Counted from the first letter of the stretch, positions 22,881 through 34,689 are shown. The stretch is 64,000 nucleotides of DNA from Homarus americanus (GCF_018991925.1 NW_024756914.1:3736848-3800847), one strand, 5' to 3'. Notes: generated from the letters alone by a model not told the origin. Numbers and translations: made by a program.

Positions 22881-24120
22881 GCTTCACAAGTGGCCGTTCG
22901 TGCCTAACTAATCTATTAACGTTCTTTTCATCAGTTTTCGAATCGGTGGACGAGGGGCACAATTATGATGTGGTATATCTCGACTTTAGCAAAGCCTTCG
23001 ACAGAGTCCCCCACGAAAGACTAATTAGAAAGGTAGAAGCTCATGGCATCAAAGGGGACATCCTTAAATGGATTAGGGCGTGGTTACAGGACAGGAAACA
23101 GCGAGTGAGCATTAACGGCACTAAGTCCCATTGGAGCAACGTCACAAGTGGAGTTCCCCAAGGCTCAGTACTTGGACCATTATTATTTATTATATACATA
23201 AACGACATAGATATCGGCATTGACAGCAACATAAGTAAATTTGCTGATGACACTAAAATAGGACGTAATTAAATCTGACGAGGACTCTGCAAAACTACAG
23301 GAAGATCTAAACAAATTTTTCGAATGGTCTGAAAAATGGCAGATGAAATTCAACGTCGACAAATGTAAAGTACTCAGTATAGGAGATGTAAACAGGGAAA
23401 CCAGATACCAGATGAACAACGATGCCATAGAGAAATCCGACTGCGAGAGAGATTTAGGAGTAATGATAAGTAGGAACCTTAAGCCAAGTAAACAATGTGT
23501 TTTTGCTCGTAACAAGGCTAATAAAGTACTTGGGTTCATACAAAGGAGTGTTAGTTACAAGACTAGCGAGGTCATCCTAAAACTGTATCTTGCTCTTGTG
23601 AGACCACACCTGGATTACGCAGTTCAGTTCTGGTCACCGTATTACAGAATGGATATAGAATCCTTGGAAAGAATTCAGAGGAAAATGACAAGACTAATCC
23701 CGGGCATTAGGAACCTTGAGTATAGAGACAGGTTAAAGCATCTTAATTTGCACTCCCTTGAGAGACGTAGAACGAGGGGCGACCTGATAGAGGTGTATAA
23801 GTGGAAGGCAGGGCTAAACAAAGGGGACATTACAAAGGTACTCAAACTATCCAACCAGGAGCGAACTCGTAACAATGGTTTCAAATTAGACAAATTTAGA
23901 TTTAGGCGTGAAATAGGTAAACACTGGTTTGGAAACAGAGTAGTGGATGAATGGAACAAGTTACCAAATATCATCATTAACTCGAATACGCTCAATTGCT
24001 TCAAACATAGGTTGGATGCTCATATGAGCAATAGGGGTTGGGTGTAAACGGGACTGCCCAGTATGGGCCAATAGGCCCGCTGCAGTTTCCTCCATTCTTA
24101 TGTTCTTATGTTCTTATGTT
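22881..24120 (+). mobile_element. CR1-like LINE family 2, 5'-truncated, most complete plus-strand copy
   Basis: Starts in [12 protein letters not shown] and continues with [30 protein letters not shown] and KFADDTK (RT core, frame 22946-23272). A single frameshift near 23266 follows. The frame 23343-24047 then encodes 234 residues to the C-terminus (VDEWNKLPN..NCFKHRLDAHMSNRGWV). The tail is TTCTTATG repeated three times (24096-24120). Octamer-repeat 3' ends instead of poly(A) are characteristic of CR1 elements. Confidence 0.9.
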
Positions 24121-24127
24121 CTATTAT

Positions 24128-24236
24128 CCTTGTGGAGTACAGTACCACAAGGATCTATCCTCGCACCCACTCTGTTTTGTGACCTACATTAACGACATCG
24201 ATGGAAATATATCGAGCCACGTTGTTTAAAAGGCTT
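24128..24236 (+). mobile_element. Short RT fragment of another LINE
   Basis: Conceptual translation gives the GVPQGSILxPxLF box (here CCACAAGGATCTATCC) followed by TYINDID and NISSHV. It lies directly after the family 2 tail and diverges from family 1 and 2, so it is a separate and very short remnant. Confidence 0.6.
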
Positions 24237-24239
24237 TGA

Positions 24240-26590
24240 TACTAATCCATCTCGTATTAAAGAATCATTGTTATTAATGACGATGGATTATTCTAGTACT
24301 CGGCAAGAACATAATACTGGGTGTAATATATCTTAGGCATCATCGGAGCGAAAGGTATGCCAAAAATTATTCGGTAATTTGAACCAGATTTTAAGCACAG
24401 TAGACCTTGTCACATGAACTTCCCTGTTCTGAGTCATACCATCTATGATGGTTTGTAAACGTTAACCTGAAACCAAAGAAACAAATTAGTTTCGTTTCTG
24501 TAGAAGAGTTTTATAAATTAAATATATTTACTTAATGCAGTCACTCATAAAAGCTCGTGGGGGTCTCCATGTGTGTGGGTGAATCCCACCCCCACCCCTT
24601 TCTGGACGACAAGTCTCTGGGCACGGGACAACGCACACACGAACATACACGGTGAAACTGTTGGAACTGTGTGTTCAATTAAGACCTGTTTGACAAGAAT
24701 ATTTGTCCATGCAAATATTGTGTTATGCCATATAATGTTTACACATTTGCATTTGTGTGACAGCATATGGGAGTTAAAATTGTCATGGGCAATAGGACCA
24801 CAGTCCTCTGTTATCTGAACCATGAGACGCTTCGATATGTGAAGACGAAGAGGGGGAGTGGAGGAGGAGGGGAGTAAAGAGGAGGTTTTGCCAGGTGGAG
24901 ACTAGAGACGAGAGGGGTCAAGTGCTTAGTTGCCGCTCTGCTATACTCATTGAGGTAAAATCCTTATATTAATAAAGATGGAAATGATATTTTATATATG
25001 TAAAACATACGAAACTTTCACAGTTCCGTTCCTGTAGACTGTTGCCTTAGACTCTGGACTGTTCCATTACGACGTTGGCCAACCACTTCACTGCTCATTG
25101 TTTCGAACTCTTTACGGTTTACCATATTATTCATGTGGATACGAAGCAAATTTTCGAACGGATTGGAATGCACCTCGACCTGCACTACCATCGTCTCTGC
25201 TGCTTAATTAATGCTTAGAAATCGAAGGGGCTATAACCTTCATATCTTATCATACAACACTGAAGGTGTAACCTGAGTATGACTAACGATAATAACTAAT
25301 TGACAAACATAATCCTGTCTGACCTGATTACATAAAAGACACAGTTCTGCCGTGTGTGTGTGTGTGTGTGTGCGTTGTCACATCGCTATACACAGACTCG
25401 CCGTCCAGAAAGAGGTGGGGACTGGATTGGCACACACACACACACACGATTTTTTATGAGTGACTGTACCTGTTGCATAAACATTCTTTCCAAAATATTT
25501 TCAATAAAAATACTTTTAATAGACATTTTCTTTCATGTGTATAGTAATATAAATTTTTTATGGGATCACTAAACTAAATTTGAACTTTTGTCATCAATAG
25601 TCTATGAAACCCTAAAGTGTGAAATAACAACGGTAATTTTTGTTTGTTTACATAATCACAAAAACCTGGGAACCTTTACACTTAACGTTTCTATATTTAA
25701 CACGTATTACGGTATGAGATGTGATATAGGCTGCATAAATGTACATTGTAAAATTACTGCAGTCATTAAATTAACGTAATTCGTATTTTCAATACATCTT
25801 TATGCATATGATTATATTTCGAAGAAATAAATAAGGCTAAACAAGACAAGTAGGTCCTTTGTTAAAATTAATTATTTTGTTAGCGGTATCTATAAGCATA
25901 AATTAATATAAATGGTCCTAGATGGTAAACACCAGAATTTATGTTTTACTATCAATAGTTTGATCACGACTGAGCGCCAAGTTGAAGTTTTCCGGGTTGT
26001 GCGGTCGGTCGGTGGTGTCTTCTTCCGGATTAGTTGATATTATTCTTATTAATATTAAATATGTAAAATGACTCATGTTTAAAGAATAAATAAATTTATG
26101 TTTTCTCCATATTGTGATGTTCTGATTCATGGAGTATGATATGAAAATTCCCAAAGTAAAATAAATTACTCACGGGTGAGAAATAAATAGTCATCCTTGA
26201 AACAGTACTTGAGTATGCATTATTGGAACTTTTTTACCTGTGTTAAAATAAATCTATATTACCCTTTTTCGTACTTGAGAATAAATTGTTGATTTCTATT
26301 ATATACTCTAAACCTTATGGATGTTTTCATCCTTTCATTGTATAAATGAGATGTAATATTAATCCTTATAACGAACATAACTTTGTTTGTTATGAATTGC
26401 TATTGCCTTCTTTGCTCATTCCTGACATGGCCGCTGTGATTCAAATCGATTTATTCATTCAACGGAGTTTGTATTTAATTTACAACATGACACACATTTA
26501 CTATATTCTTTCATCATTATAGAATTTTATGACTTAATCATAATTCGGTAGCAGTTTTCGCTGTAAGCTTGCAATTATAAGATAATTTTT
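24240..26590. other. Intergenic, gene-free; (GT)n and (CA)n tracts
   Basis: Contains the inverted partial copy of the 20180 repeat at 24405-24540, a (GT)n run at about 25354-25372, (CA)n at about 25431-25447, and a purine-rich patch at about 24840-24925. No exon is supported. Confidence 0.45.
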
Positions 26591-26597
26591 GCTCAGT

Positions 26598-26748
26598 TTA
26601 CCCGGTCTGATTAATACTTGGATGGGTGACTGAGAACACCAGATGCTGTTCGCATTTAAACTAAATGACCCTGTTGGATATAAGCTTCTGGTGGCTTTGT
26701 CGGTTATCCATAGTCAAATTGCCTAAATTTAAATTATTATTATTATGT
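26598..26748 (+). mobile_element. 5S rRNA-derived sequence (pseudogene or SINE3-like element)
   Basis: 26599-26655 matches the 3' half of 5S rRNA, including the box C region (TACTTGGATGGGTGAC) and the helix before the 3' end (ATGCTGTTCGCATTT, compare GTGCTGTAGGCTTT). The 5' half of 5S is absent. The match is followed by about 70 bp of unrelated sequence and then an (ATT)4 tail at about 26733-26746. Pol III promoter-like head, unrelated body and short-repeat tail fit a truncated 5S-derived SINE. A simple retro-pseudogene is the alternative. Confidence 0.7.
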
Positions 26749-27239
26749 AAACAGCGTAGGTATACAAAAGTGGTAAAAAGTTGACGTTAACGGTATAATA
26801 TTCTTCTTGCGCTTAAAATGGTGACTTTAAGCACGTAACAAGGCTAGTAATTAATTGCACTAGTCAATCAGCAATTAAAAATTATGAGAGGTAAAACTCT
26901 GATTGGTAAAAATATGTTTTTCAACTAAGGATAGCAAAATACAGCCGCTAAAACATATTTTTATTGAAGACCTTAGTGAAGAAATAAGTGTGCAAATGAA
27001 TAATAATTGTTATTATCAGTAATCCAGAGATTTCGGTAGTTGGTTTAGCGTACTGGAAAGATCTTTCAACAGAACATTATTTTTTTAGTTTAATAAATTT
27101 ATTGACAAAGCCTGGAGTACAGTTTGCCTATTCCGAGTCAAGGAAGATTTGAGCAAATTTATTTATGTTTCTACCTGATTGAAGTAATCTTTCTTCAAGA
27201 AGACATGATAGACCAAATGAAAAATAATCGGGAACATTT

Positions 27240-27410
27240 AAACTCATTTTCGCCACTGTCCTTAACCTTACCTAACTTCCTAACCGGTTGACTCCGCGCC
27301 AGGACCCCCGGCATATTAATTATCTCGGTTCTAGGTCGTTTGCGAGGGAAACGTTATGGAAGAAAAGTGTCTAGAAATGTCTAAACTATTGTTTGCAAAT
27401 TATGTCCTGT
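27240..27410. mobile_element. Partial copy of the inverted-repeat MITE found at 55154-55432
   Basis: CCTAACTTCCTAACCG followed by CGTTTGCGAGGGAAACGTTATGGAAGAAAAGTGTCTAGAAATGTCTAAA parallels the middle and right arm of the 55-kb element (TTTGCGAGGGAAACGTCATAGAAGAAAAGTGTCTT). The left arm is not recognisable. Confidence 0.65.
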
Positions 27411-27419
27411 ATTATAAAC

Positions 27420-28540
27420 TGATTATTATTATTATTGTTCTAATTAATGGTTAGTGTCGTAAATGGTTGAATAAACATTTTTCAACATTACTGTCTATGC
27501 AAACACTGACTTTATATATTTGTGCCATGATTTATATTGTGCTGTAACTTTTCCTTTTTTAGTTGATGAAGTGTAAAAACGGAAACAACACTGTTTTGAA
27601 AGTTATTTGGAAAGTACAAGTAAGTATTCTCAGTTGGCCGCCGACCTGGCTATGTTTGCCAAGCATCCCTTGTCCGTATGCGATGCTGTTGTCCACGAGG
27701 CCCACAACCCGCCAGTCACCCGCGCTCACAAGTTGCCGACACGGGATTATTTGTCCAAATTTTCTTTTTGGTTTGACTTTTTTTTCAGCCAAATCAATCA
27801 ATCGATTTTTTTTCATCGTCGCATCTTTTTATCGATAGTGAAAGTAAATAATATGTTTTATGAGGAGTTGGTCTTATATTTACGACAAATTTGTGTACAT
27901 TGTGTGGATTTTAAGAGGGCTCTCTTAGAATCCCTGGATCAAGCTGCTTGTTTTTCTCCCAAAACTTTCGGGTGGACAGATTGAATCAATATAAGATTTT
28001 CACACATACCCAGTATTGATTTCATCAAATGTACATTGCATCCTATTCATTATATCAGCCACGTTGAAACATCCCAACGGCTTGTAAGCTGATAAGTGGT
28101 GAAAAAATCTTTTTGGGGGAGTTTTGCTTTATAAATTTATTTTGCTTCGACTAACACAGACTAGGTCATTAGAAGAAGGCAACAGCATTTCGCATTTGGC
28201 TTGAAGCTCATGGGATTTGAAAACACAGGCAAAATGTATTTCTTTGCTCACTTTTTTTTGGTATCCACCTCAACCAGTTTTAGCCAGAAGGATGCTGTCG
28301 TTGTTGATGTACGTTGTTGACGCTGCATGTGTTAAGCATTTTTATTTGCCCCCTTGAGGAAGTATGTCCTTGTTAAATTTAAGGTCACTGGGCCGGAGGT
28401 CGTGGTCATTGTTAGCTATTTGTATAATAAGACCGAAGTTCTATTTTTTTTAAGGTCTATAAGACCTGCCGATATGTCACGCAAAATAGGGATGATCGCC
28501 AATTATGCTGTAAAGGGCAGCTGATTTTGCCAAATAGGGA
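27420..28540. other. Intergenic, no confident gene
   Basis: A GC-richer patch at 27634-27745 could be an exon (see findings), but no gene model can be built. A small family 1 LINE tail remnant (GGCTTGTAAGCTGATAAGTG) is at 28075-28112. Confidence 0.35.
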
Positions 28541-28547
28541 TTTTATT

Positions 28548-28735
28548 TTTATTTTTACTACTTAATGGAAATTAATATATAGGTGGTATTTTTTTTGTCA
28601 TCTAAGACGTCATATACCACCATAAAAATAATACCTGAAGTAGGTTAGGTTAAGTTATTTTGGATAAGAGTTTTTCTGTGAAACTATTTAATTACATGTA
28701 TTATGATCTACTGTACCATACATGATCGTTTGTGG
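28548..28735. repeat. Unnamed interspersed repeat with internal inverted repeat
   Basis: Shares ACTTAATGRAAATTAAT, CATCTAAGA.GTCAT..ACCA and the following AGGTTAGGTTAAG region with 39829-40050. Each copy contains a short inverted repeat (here GGTGGTAT...ATACCACC). Confidence 0.6.
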
Positions 28736-28739
28736 TCAG

Positions 28740-30350
28740 ACAGAAGTGTGTGTGTGTGTGTGTGTGGCCAAAGTATTGGTGAGCTGGTAACGGTGACCTT
28801 ATGATTTAAGACGTACTGTAGGTCTCCAACACTTTCGCTCTCCCTCACTCTTGTCATAACAACGACAGCCTTGACCTGACCGCTGGCCTTCTGACTTGTG
28901 ATTGTGTTTATTTGTATTTGTGCTTTGAATCTTACTTGTGTGTGTGTGTGTGTGTGTATGAATTAGTTACGTTAAATTTGGAGTTACTTTTATGATATGA
29001 AGATGTATGAAATTGTAAGCTTTAGGTAAGGTTGAGGCAAATCTGAGTAGACTAACTGATTCTTTTTTAGTATTCTCGCTATTTATGGAGAAATATGTCA
29101 AGATAGGATTTTTTTCCAATATTTAAAACATATTAAGGAGAATATACTAAATTTCTTTTTAGCTTGGCATGACGGACTACTGGTAGTGAATTTTGTGTCT
29201 TCCCGCCGCCACATCAGGTGCGGCTCTTGGCTACACAAATGTCTACTTGATGGTACAGTACACTATAATTATGTACAGTCTCCTTCACTAGTGCGTTTAC
29301 ATGTGCTCATCATACTAAAATTCCACAAATCATTACGATGCGATATTTGTTTTAATAATGTTTTACTTTGATTTCATAGTATGTTTACTATTGCGAATTT
29401 CCTTCTGTCGAATGTAAACAAACACAGCTCTGCCACATTGCACAAAACCTGACGATCCCCTGTAAACGCATTAGTGAAGGGGGACTACACACTAATGGAT
29501 CTATATTTTCTACGTTGATTTAAAAATTTTATTGGTGATGAAAAGAGGACAAATCTAGTCTAAATAACGATGCTTTTCTGATATCTTTGTGTCGATTATT
29601 TTTGTGATCCAATTCGATGCATTCATACCTTCTTAGAGGAAGGAAAGGTTTTTCCTACGAATCTGTAAGAATTTAGGCTAAAGAACTGTCACATTTTTGT
29701 GTACAAACCAAACTCACTTATTTCAGCATCCTTAGCATTAGTATGAAAATAATACACATTCCTAAGAACAAACTCGACGTTTTCTGAAGCTGTAAGGGAG
29801 AGGTGAACAGTCACCTTACTTTCACGGCCGTTCTTGCGAAGGCTATTGTATCCCTAGAAGGATTGGAAGTGTGTGTGTGTGTGGGGAGTGGGAGGGTGAG
29901 AAACCGAAGTAAAAATTCGCTTTGAATAAAATACAGGTATTTGAAAAGTTTCCGGTTTGAGTTTCTTACATAATTACGTTGTTTGTATCTACCAGGTTTA
30001 CTTTTAAATATTTTGGTGACTAACCATTTTCACCTATTGGTCATACGCTTGGCAGCGAAGTCATCTACCCGCGACGTAGTACAATACAGTACATGCAACG
30101 GCAGCCCCAAGTTTCATCAGCCTGTCTGTTAATGTACGTCTCCCAGTAAGAAACAGCAGCTTTTCGTCACCTTATTGACTTCCTAATAGGGAAACTATGG
30201 ACACATTACATAACGACCTGTAGAAATAACGAAATTTGAATGGAATTCACACTATATCACTGCACATTTCCACATGATAAAATTCCAGGTGTCCAATTCA
30301 GTTCGAGAAAATCGACTGGCTTTCGTAACATGAAGGCACGTTTCGTTATT
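28740..30350. other. Intergenic, (GT)n tracts, no gene seen
   Basis: (GT)n runs at about 28748-28766, 28940-28956 and 29872-29881. No exon or known repeat is recognised. Confidence 0.4.
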
Positions 30351-30369
30351 TTTATTCAATTCAATTTCA

Positions 30370-30932
30370 ATTTCAATTGGATAGAATTAATCGACGGTAG
30401 GGAAAAATTAATCATAGGAGTAATATATAGACCTCCCAATCTTGATAGAGTTAATGAGCGACTTATCTGGGATGAAATGCGCACGGCTTCCATACACAAC
30501 AAAGTCTGTATAGTAGACGATTTTAACCTTGGTCAAATAGATTGGACTGACCTTACGGGTAACTCAGTATCAGAGGATTTCCTCGAAACGATCCAGGACT
30601 GTTTCCTAAGTCAACATATAACCGAACCCACACGGGGTAATAATATGCTCGAGTTAGTTCTGTCGAACAGAGAAAACCTCATTAGCAATGTCGAGGTAGG
30701 GAACGAACTTGCAAACAGCGATCACAAAGAAATTAGATTCCAGTTAGATTTTCAGGTCAGACGTAAAGGGAATCCCATTAAAGTCCCAGATTTCAGAAGG
30801 GCAAACTTTGATAGTTTAAAGAGGCAGCTGAGAGAGGGGGTATCACGCTTGGATGTGAACCAAGATGACACCGACCTGTACTACAGTCCAACACTACGTC
30901 ATATACATAAATTCTTAAAAAAAATCTCTTAA
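30370..30932 (+). mobile_element. LINE endonuclease (EEP/APE-type) domain fragment
   Basis: The frame at 30240-30932 encodes GVIYRPPN, then VDDFNLGQIDW (family consensus GDFN..xIDW), a TRGNN/LELVLSN segment and the NSDHKEIRF box, which is the catalytic SDH of apurinic-type endonucleases. This is the N-terminal half of a CR1/Jockey-like ORF2. No RT follows. Immediately upstream (30355-30379) is ATTCAATTTCAATTTCAATT, the reverse complement of the RNase H LINE tail, which suggests a junction with another insertion. Confidence 0.85.
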
Positions 30933-30934
30933 AA

Positions 30935-31935
30935 TTAAAATAATTCATGACAGTGCTGCATTTCATACTTCAAAGAAAACGAAGACAATATCTTTACTTG
31001 GTATTTCTTATGTCTAATGATTACTAGGGAGATAAATGTTCGAAAATGTGCAGCAGAGTTCAAGTTATTACTCAAGTTCAAATTATTACTCAACAAGACT
31101 GAGACGTCACATAGGTTGACAGGTAACATTTATTAAAATATAGACTGACTGAAAGAATGTAGTAGACTGACTGAAAGAATATAGTAGACAAGGGGTTAAG
31201 TCATCGTACTCGGGCTAATACTAAAGACAACAGGGAGACTGAAATACCGTAATGCATGTATTCATGAATATAGAGGTCGTGATGTGAGATTTAAGTTTGG
31301 TTAAAGTTAAGTTAGAACGAATCTGGGTAACATTATGGTTATGTTAGAGGTGGGTTAGGTTAGCTTAGGTAAGGTAAGATAACGGTGTTGTCAGAGGTAT
31401 AGGTTAGGTTATGTTAAAACTTACTAAATTTATGGTAGCCCCTTGAGTTCATCAGTGCTTTTGTAATATTATTATTTTATAATATTAACTTGCACTAGTA
31501 ATTGCGTTTTTATATTTGGTGAGTCGACACAAAAGTTCAACTCTGAGGCTAACCCTGACGAAGTTCGCTTCTTACATTTAACGCCTAACTAGAGGTGTGA
31601 AATACGCACTGAAATTATCCCTAAATGGATTTGAAATTACCTCGTGTCTACCAAACCTATTTTTTGTTGTTGTTCATTACCGCCAGAGGGCAGCAGACTC
31701 ACCATAAACGCGTGTCTTGTTCTAGTTGAGGAAATAAATAACTCGGGAATCCTTTAACGTTTTTTTGTTATTATTAAAGAATATTATTTCACCAATTATC
31801 AGGGTTATCTTTGAATATACTTTTACTGTCCGCTTACATGTAAGCTACGTAATATGTATCTATTTGACCGTAATGACAGGTACAGCATGTACTGTAACTA
31901 GCCAAGTGAGACAAATACGTCATTGGTTCAGTATT
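30935..31935. other. Intergenic, no gene seen
   Basis: Contains GGTTAGGTTA words near 31345-31420 and a short tandem duplication (AGACTGACTGAAAGAAT, about 31143-31185). The last 70 bases form the upstream region of the tRNA-Sec gene. Confidence 0.4.
31913..31917 (+). promoter_or_regulatory. Weak TATA-like element of the tRNA-Sec gene
   Basis: AAATA lies 24-28 bases before the mature 5' end. Animal tRNA-Sec genes use an upstream TATA box and PSE rather than only internal boxes, so an element here is expected. The match itself is poor. Confidence 0.25.
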
Positions 31936-31940
31936 TTAAT

Positions 31941-32027
31941 GCCCAGCTGAGCCTCGGGGGTCCGGGGTGCAGGCTTCAAACCTGTAGCTGACTAGCGTCA
32001 GAGTGGCTCGACTCCACCTGCTGGGCG
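31941..32027 (+). tRNA. trnU(tca): tRNA-Sec (selenocysteine), anticodon TCA
   Basis: The 87-base sequence matches eukaryotic tRNA-Sec throughout: GGGGTGCAGGCTTCAAACC across the anticodon arm, TGTAGCTGACTAGCGTCAGA for the long variable arm, and GTGG-CTCGACT-CCAC for a 4-bp T arm. The acceptor is the long 9-bp type: GCCCAGCTG pairs with CTGCTGGGC with one U-U mismatch, as I recall also in the human gene. Anticodon TCA is at 31976-31978 in loop CTTCAAA. Discriminator G is at 32027 and no CCA is encoded. The internal B box reads GGCTCGACTCC. A TTTT run for Pol III termination is not immediate; the first is near 32094. The product is charged with serine, converted to selenocysteine and decodes UGA in selenoprotein mRNAs. 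Confidence 0.95.
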
Positions 32028-32029
32028 GC

Positions 32030-33290
32030 TATTGTGGGCATCTCGGCCGCACGTGTCACACCTTTGCACCTTGCAAAACACACTCTAAATTTGTTTTAAA
32101 TATGGAGGACTGGGTGCGAAAACGTGTCTCTAAACGTGCGCGTTATTTGATTATTTCAGTGACCCGACTTCGAATCCTTATCGCTGCACGTGAAATGTAT
32201 TGGTTCTGTTTTACTTGCTTATATGATTCGAAATTCGTGTCTATATATTTTATCATGAATAGTATCTCGCTTTACTTCATTAAATAAACTAGAAATGCGA
32301 AAAAAAATATGAAGATAGATTACAAGTGATGGCAATGTGTGATGGACGGAGCAGCAGAGATGCTTTCCAATAAATAATAAATTATTATTAACGATATATT
32401 TTACTCTTGAAAGATCTTTCTCAAAGGTAACTTTTGTATGTATTGTATCTTTAATAATAACCGATAAAAGATTTAGAACGAAAGAATCAGCCGATGGAAT
32501 ATAAATACGAGAGTGATGTTGGCATATGAATAATATTAGCAAATATTTCTTAGGGATTATTTTTCAAAATATCTTTTCTAAAACGCCACAACATTAATTA
32601 TATATACATGAATTTTAGGAATGATAACACTCATCTATGGCTAAAGATATAAAAAGGTAAATAACAAGAAGTGGTGGCTGTTGGCAGGCATTATAGAGGC
32701 GTGACGTAAACTGAGGGAAGCCCCGCCCACCAGGCTCACGCACCCACTTTGTTGGCGGTTCAGTGGTGCACCAGTGACTGCTAATGACAGTAATTCATAA
32801 ATCTATGAGTTTACTACATTTTACCATTCAACGAATTTCACATCTTTGTTTTCGTTTTTATTTACTCGTGTGTTATTTTTGTAAAGGTATCAGTAGGTCA
32901 AGTATGATTAAGAGTATGATTAATTATTCCCGTGTTAACATATTTTTATTACAAAGATTCTCAATTTATATTTAAAGATAAAAATATAATTTAAGCATTT
33001 TAACTGCTATTACTGTTTATTTGTTAAAATTTAATTGTTGCAGTTATCTGTTGCATTAAAACAAATAGCCACTTACCTTACGTTAAAACTTTTTTTTTTG
33101 CATTTAAAATGTTTTTGTTTTTTTATACTTTTGTGTAAAATATTTCCATAATTTAGACAAAAATTCTTTGTGGGAACTACATGGGGGCGCTCCTCCACTT
33201 GTATAAAGCTTTGCACTTGTAAACAACATCTCCCTCGGCAGACAGTATATCCTCTTTGCCACTGGTCGGCGAATAGAGAATAAAACTTAG
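32030..33290. other. Intergenic with a possible promoter-like patch
   Basis: 32685-32785 is GC-richer, with GTGACGTAA and CCCCGCCCACC motifs and a nearby TATAG. No coding exon can be tied to it. The remainder is AT-rich and unassigned. Confidence 0.3.
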
Positions 33291-33350
33291 GTTAAATAAA
33301 AACATATTCCCACAACTAAACTTACTAGAGAAAGAGAGACCTGTTGTACA

Positions 33351-33578
33351 GGTAACTCGACTCCATCTGTAAATAATGCACACCTAGGCCGTCCGACCGC
33401 TCTCCGCTCGCGTGGCCCGATGCCGCTCAAGGTGCTGCCGCCAGCGAAACGTGCCTCTCGCTCGCTTCTCGACAACGTGTTGGGGAGGTTGGGGGAGATG
33501 GAGGGCCCGGCACATGTCCGCTGGCCCTCGCCCAGTGTCCCGCTGCTCCGCCACCTGCTGAACATCTTGACAGCATAA
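33351..33578 (+). other. GC-rich, CpG-dense island with possible coding exon
   Basis: In otherwise AT-rich DNA, 33380-33580 is strongly GC-rich. After a possible acceptor (TTGTACAG ending 33350) the plus strand is open to TAA at 33576-33578, giving a 75-residue product. A shorter 52-codon frame starts at the ATG at 33420 (MPLKVLPPAKRASRSLLDNV...). The minus strand is open too, in two frames, so reading-frame openness alone proves little. No family was recognised. It could equally be a first-exon CpG island on the minus strand. Confidence 0.35.
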
Positions 33579-33959
33579 CATAAATACGGGTGCTGTGCTT
33601 CAGGAGTCTGTCGCCCCTGAGATGGTGGCGCACGGGTTTGTGACTCGTGAGTATACTGTACTTTGTACGGCATTTAGATTATTTTACAAGTTACACGCAA
33701 ATGGTGATTAGTAAAATAACGAAAGAGTGCAAGTTTGTAAATAAGTATTGTACAAAGAAAACACCCAAAAGCACACAGATCTTGGTGTCCTGTGCATGCT
33801 ATAATCGGGTGTAGTTTCAGGCCTGACATTTAATCTAGCTCAACATACTACTGTGTAGCAAATTCTCAGAATATTGTACCAAACTTAAGTTACTATTCAG
33901 AATTTTTCTGCTTTTCTCCGAACCCGAACTTAATTTTGTGCATGTGATTGTCATGTGTA

Positions 33960-34001
33960 ATAATAATAATAGAAATAGATATTATTATTATTATTATTAT
34001 T
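33960..34001. repeat. (ATT)n / (AAT)n microsatellite
   Basis: Runs of TAA and TTA trinucleotides in two adjacent blocks. Confidence 0.9.
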
Positions 34002-34689
34002 ATGAGGGGCATAATTACAAAATACATTAAACGGCATTAAAATTGTAATACCCTTTAAGTAAATGACGATGAACTTGGTAATATTAGTTCACGGCAATAA
34101 GTATCGTTATTCATTTGACAAACAATTAACTTTTTAAAGATTAATTACTAAATAAGGTTATAATTGTGTGTGCAGAACAGTTTGTTTGCAGATCTCAGGT
34201 GGCTACACTAAGATTTCTCATTTTGCAAAACAAAGAAAATTTTTCTGTGGTGGTAACAGTCACATAATGACACAAAAAATTGATTTTATTGCCACGGTAA
34301 GTGGGGATGGTTTGGACAGCTACAATGTGTTAGATATTATTTGTCAAAGAATGAGTCCAATGTTTATATATGAATCTTGGCTCTTTAGCAGTGGAGGGCA
34401 TGACTTATCGGTAGATGTTAAAATATGTTGTGTCAGAAAAGGAAGGTAGTCAATTGTTAACATCATGATAGTGTATTTATCACAGTGTACTACAGTGGGC
34501 TACATACAGGATGTGAGGAATTTGACATTACTATACGAAGAGCCCTTTTTATTTTCTACTTGAGACGTCTCCAAAATTAAATAGATATTAAAAAAAAAGA
34601 GAATGCAATAAAACATTTAAACTATACAGTATACCAGTGTATTCAGTAGACTCCGGGACACTTGTGTTAGGCTTGGGGTTAGGTTGAGT

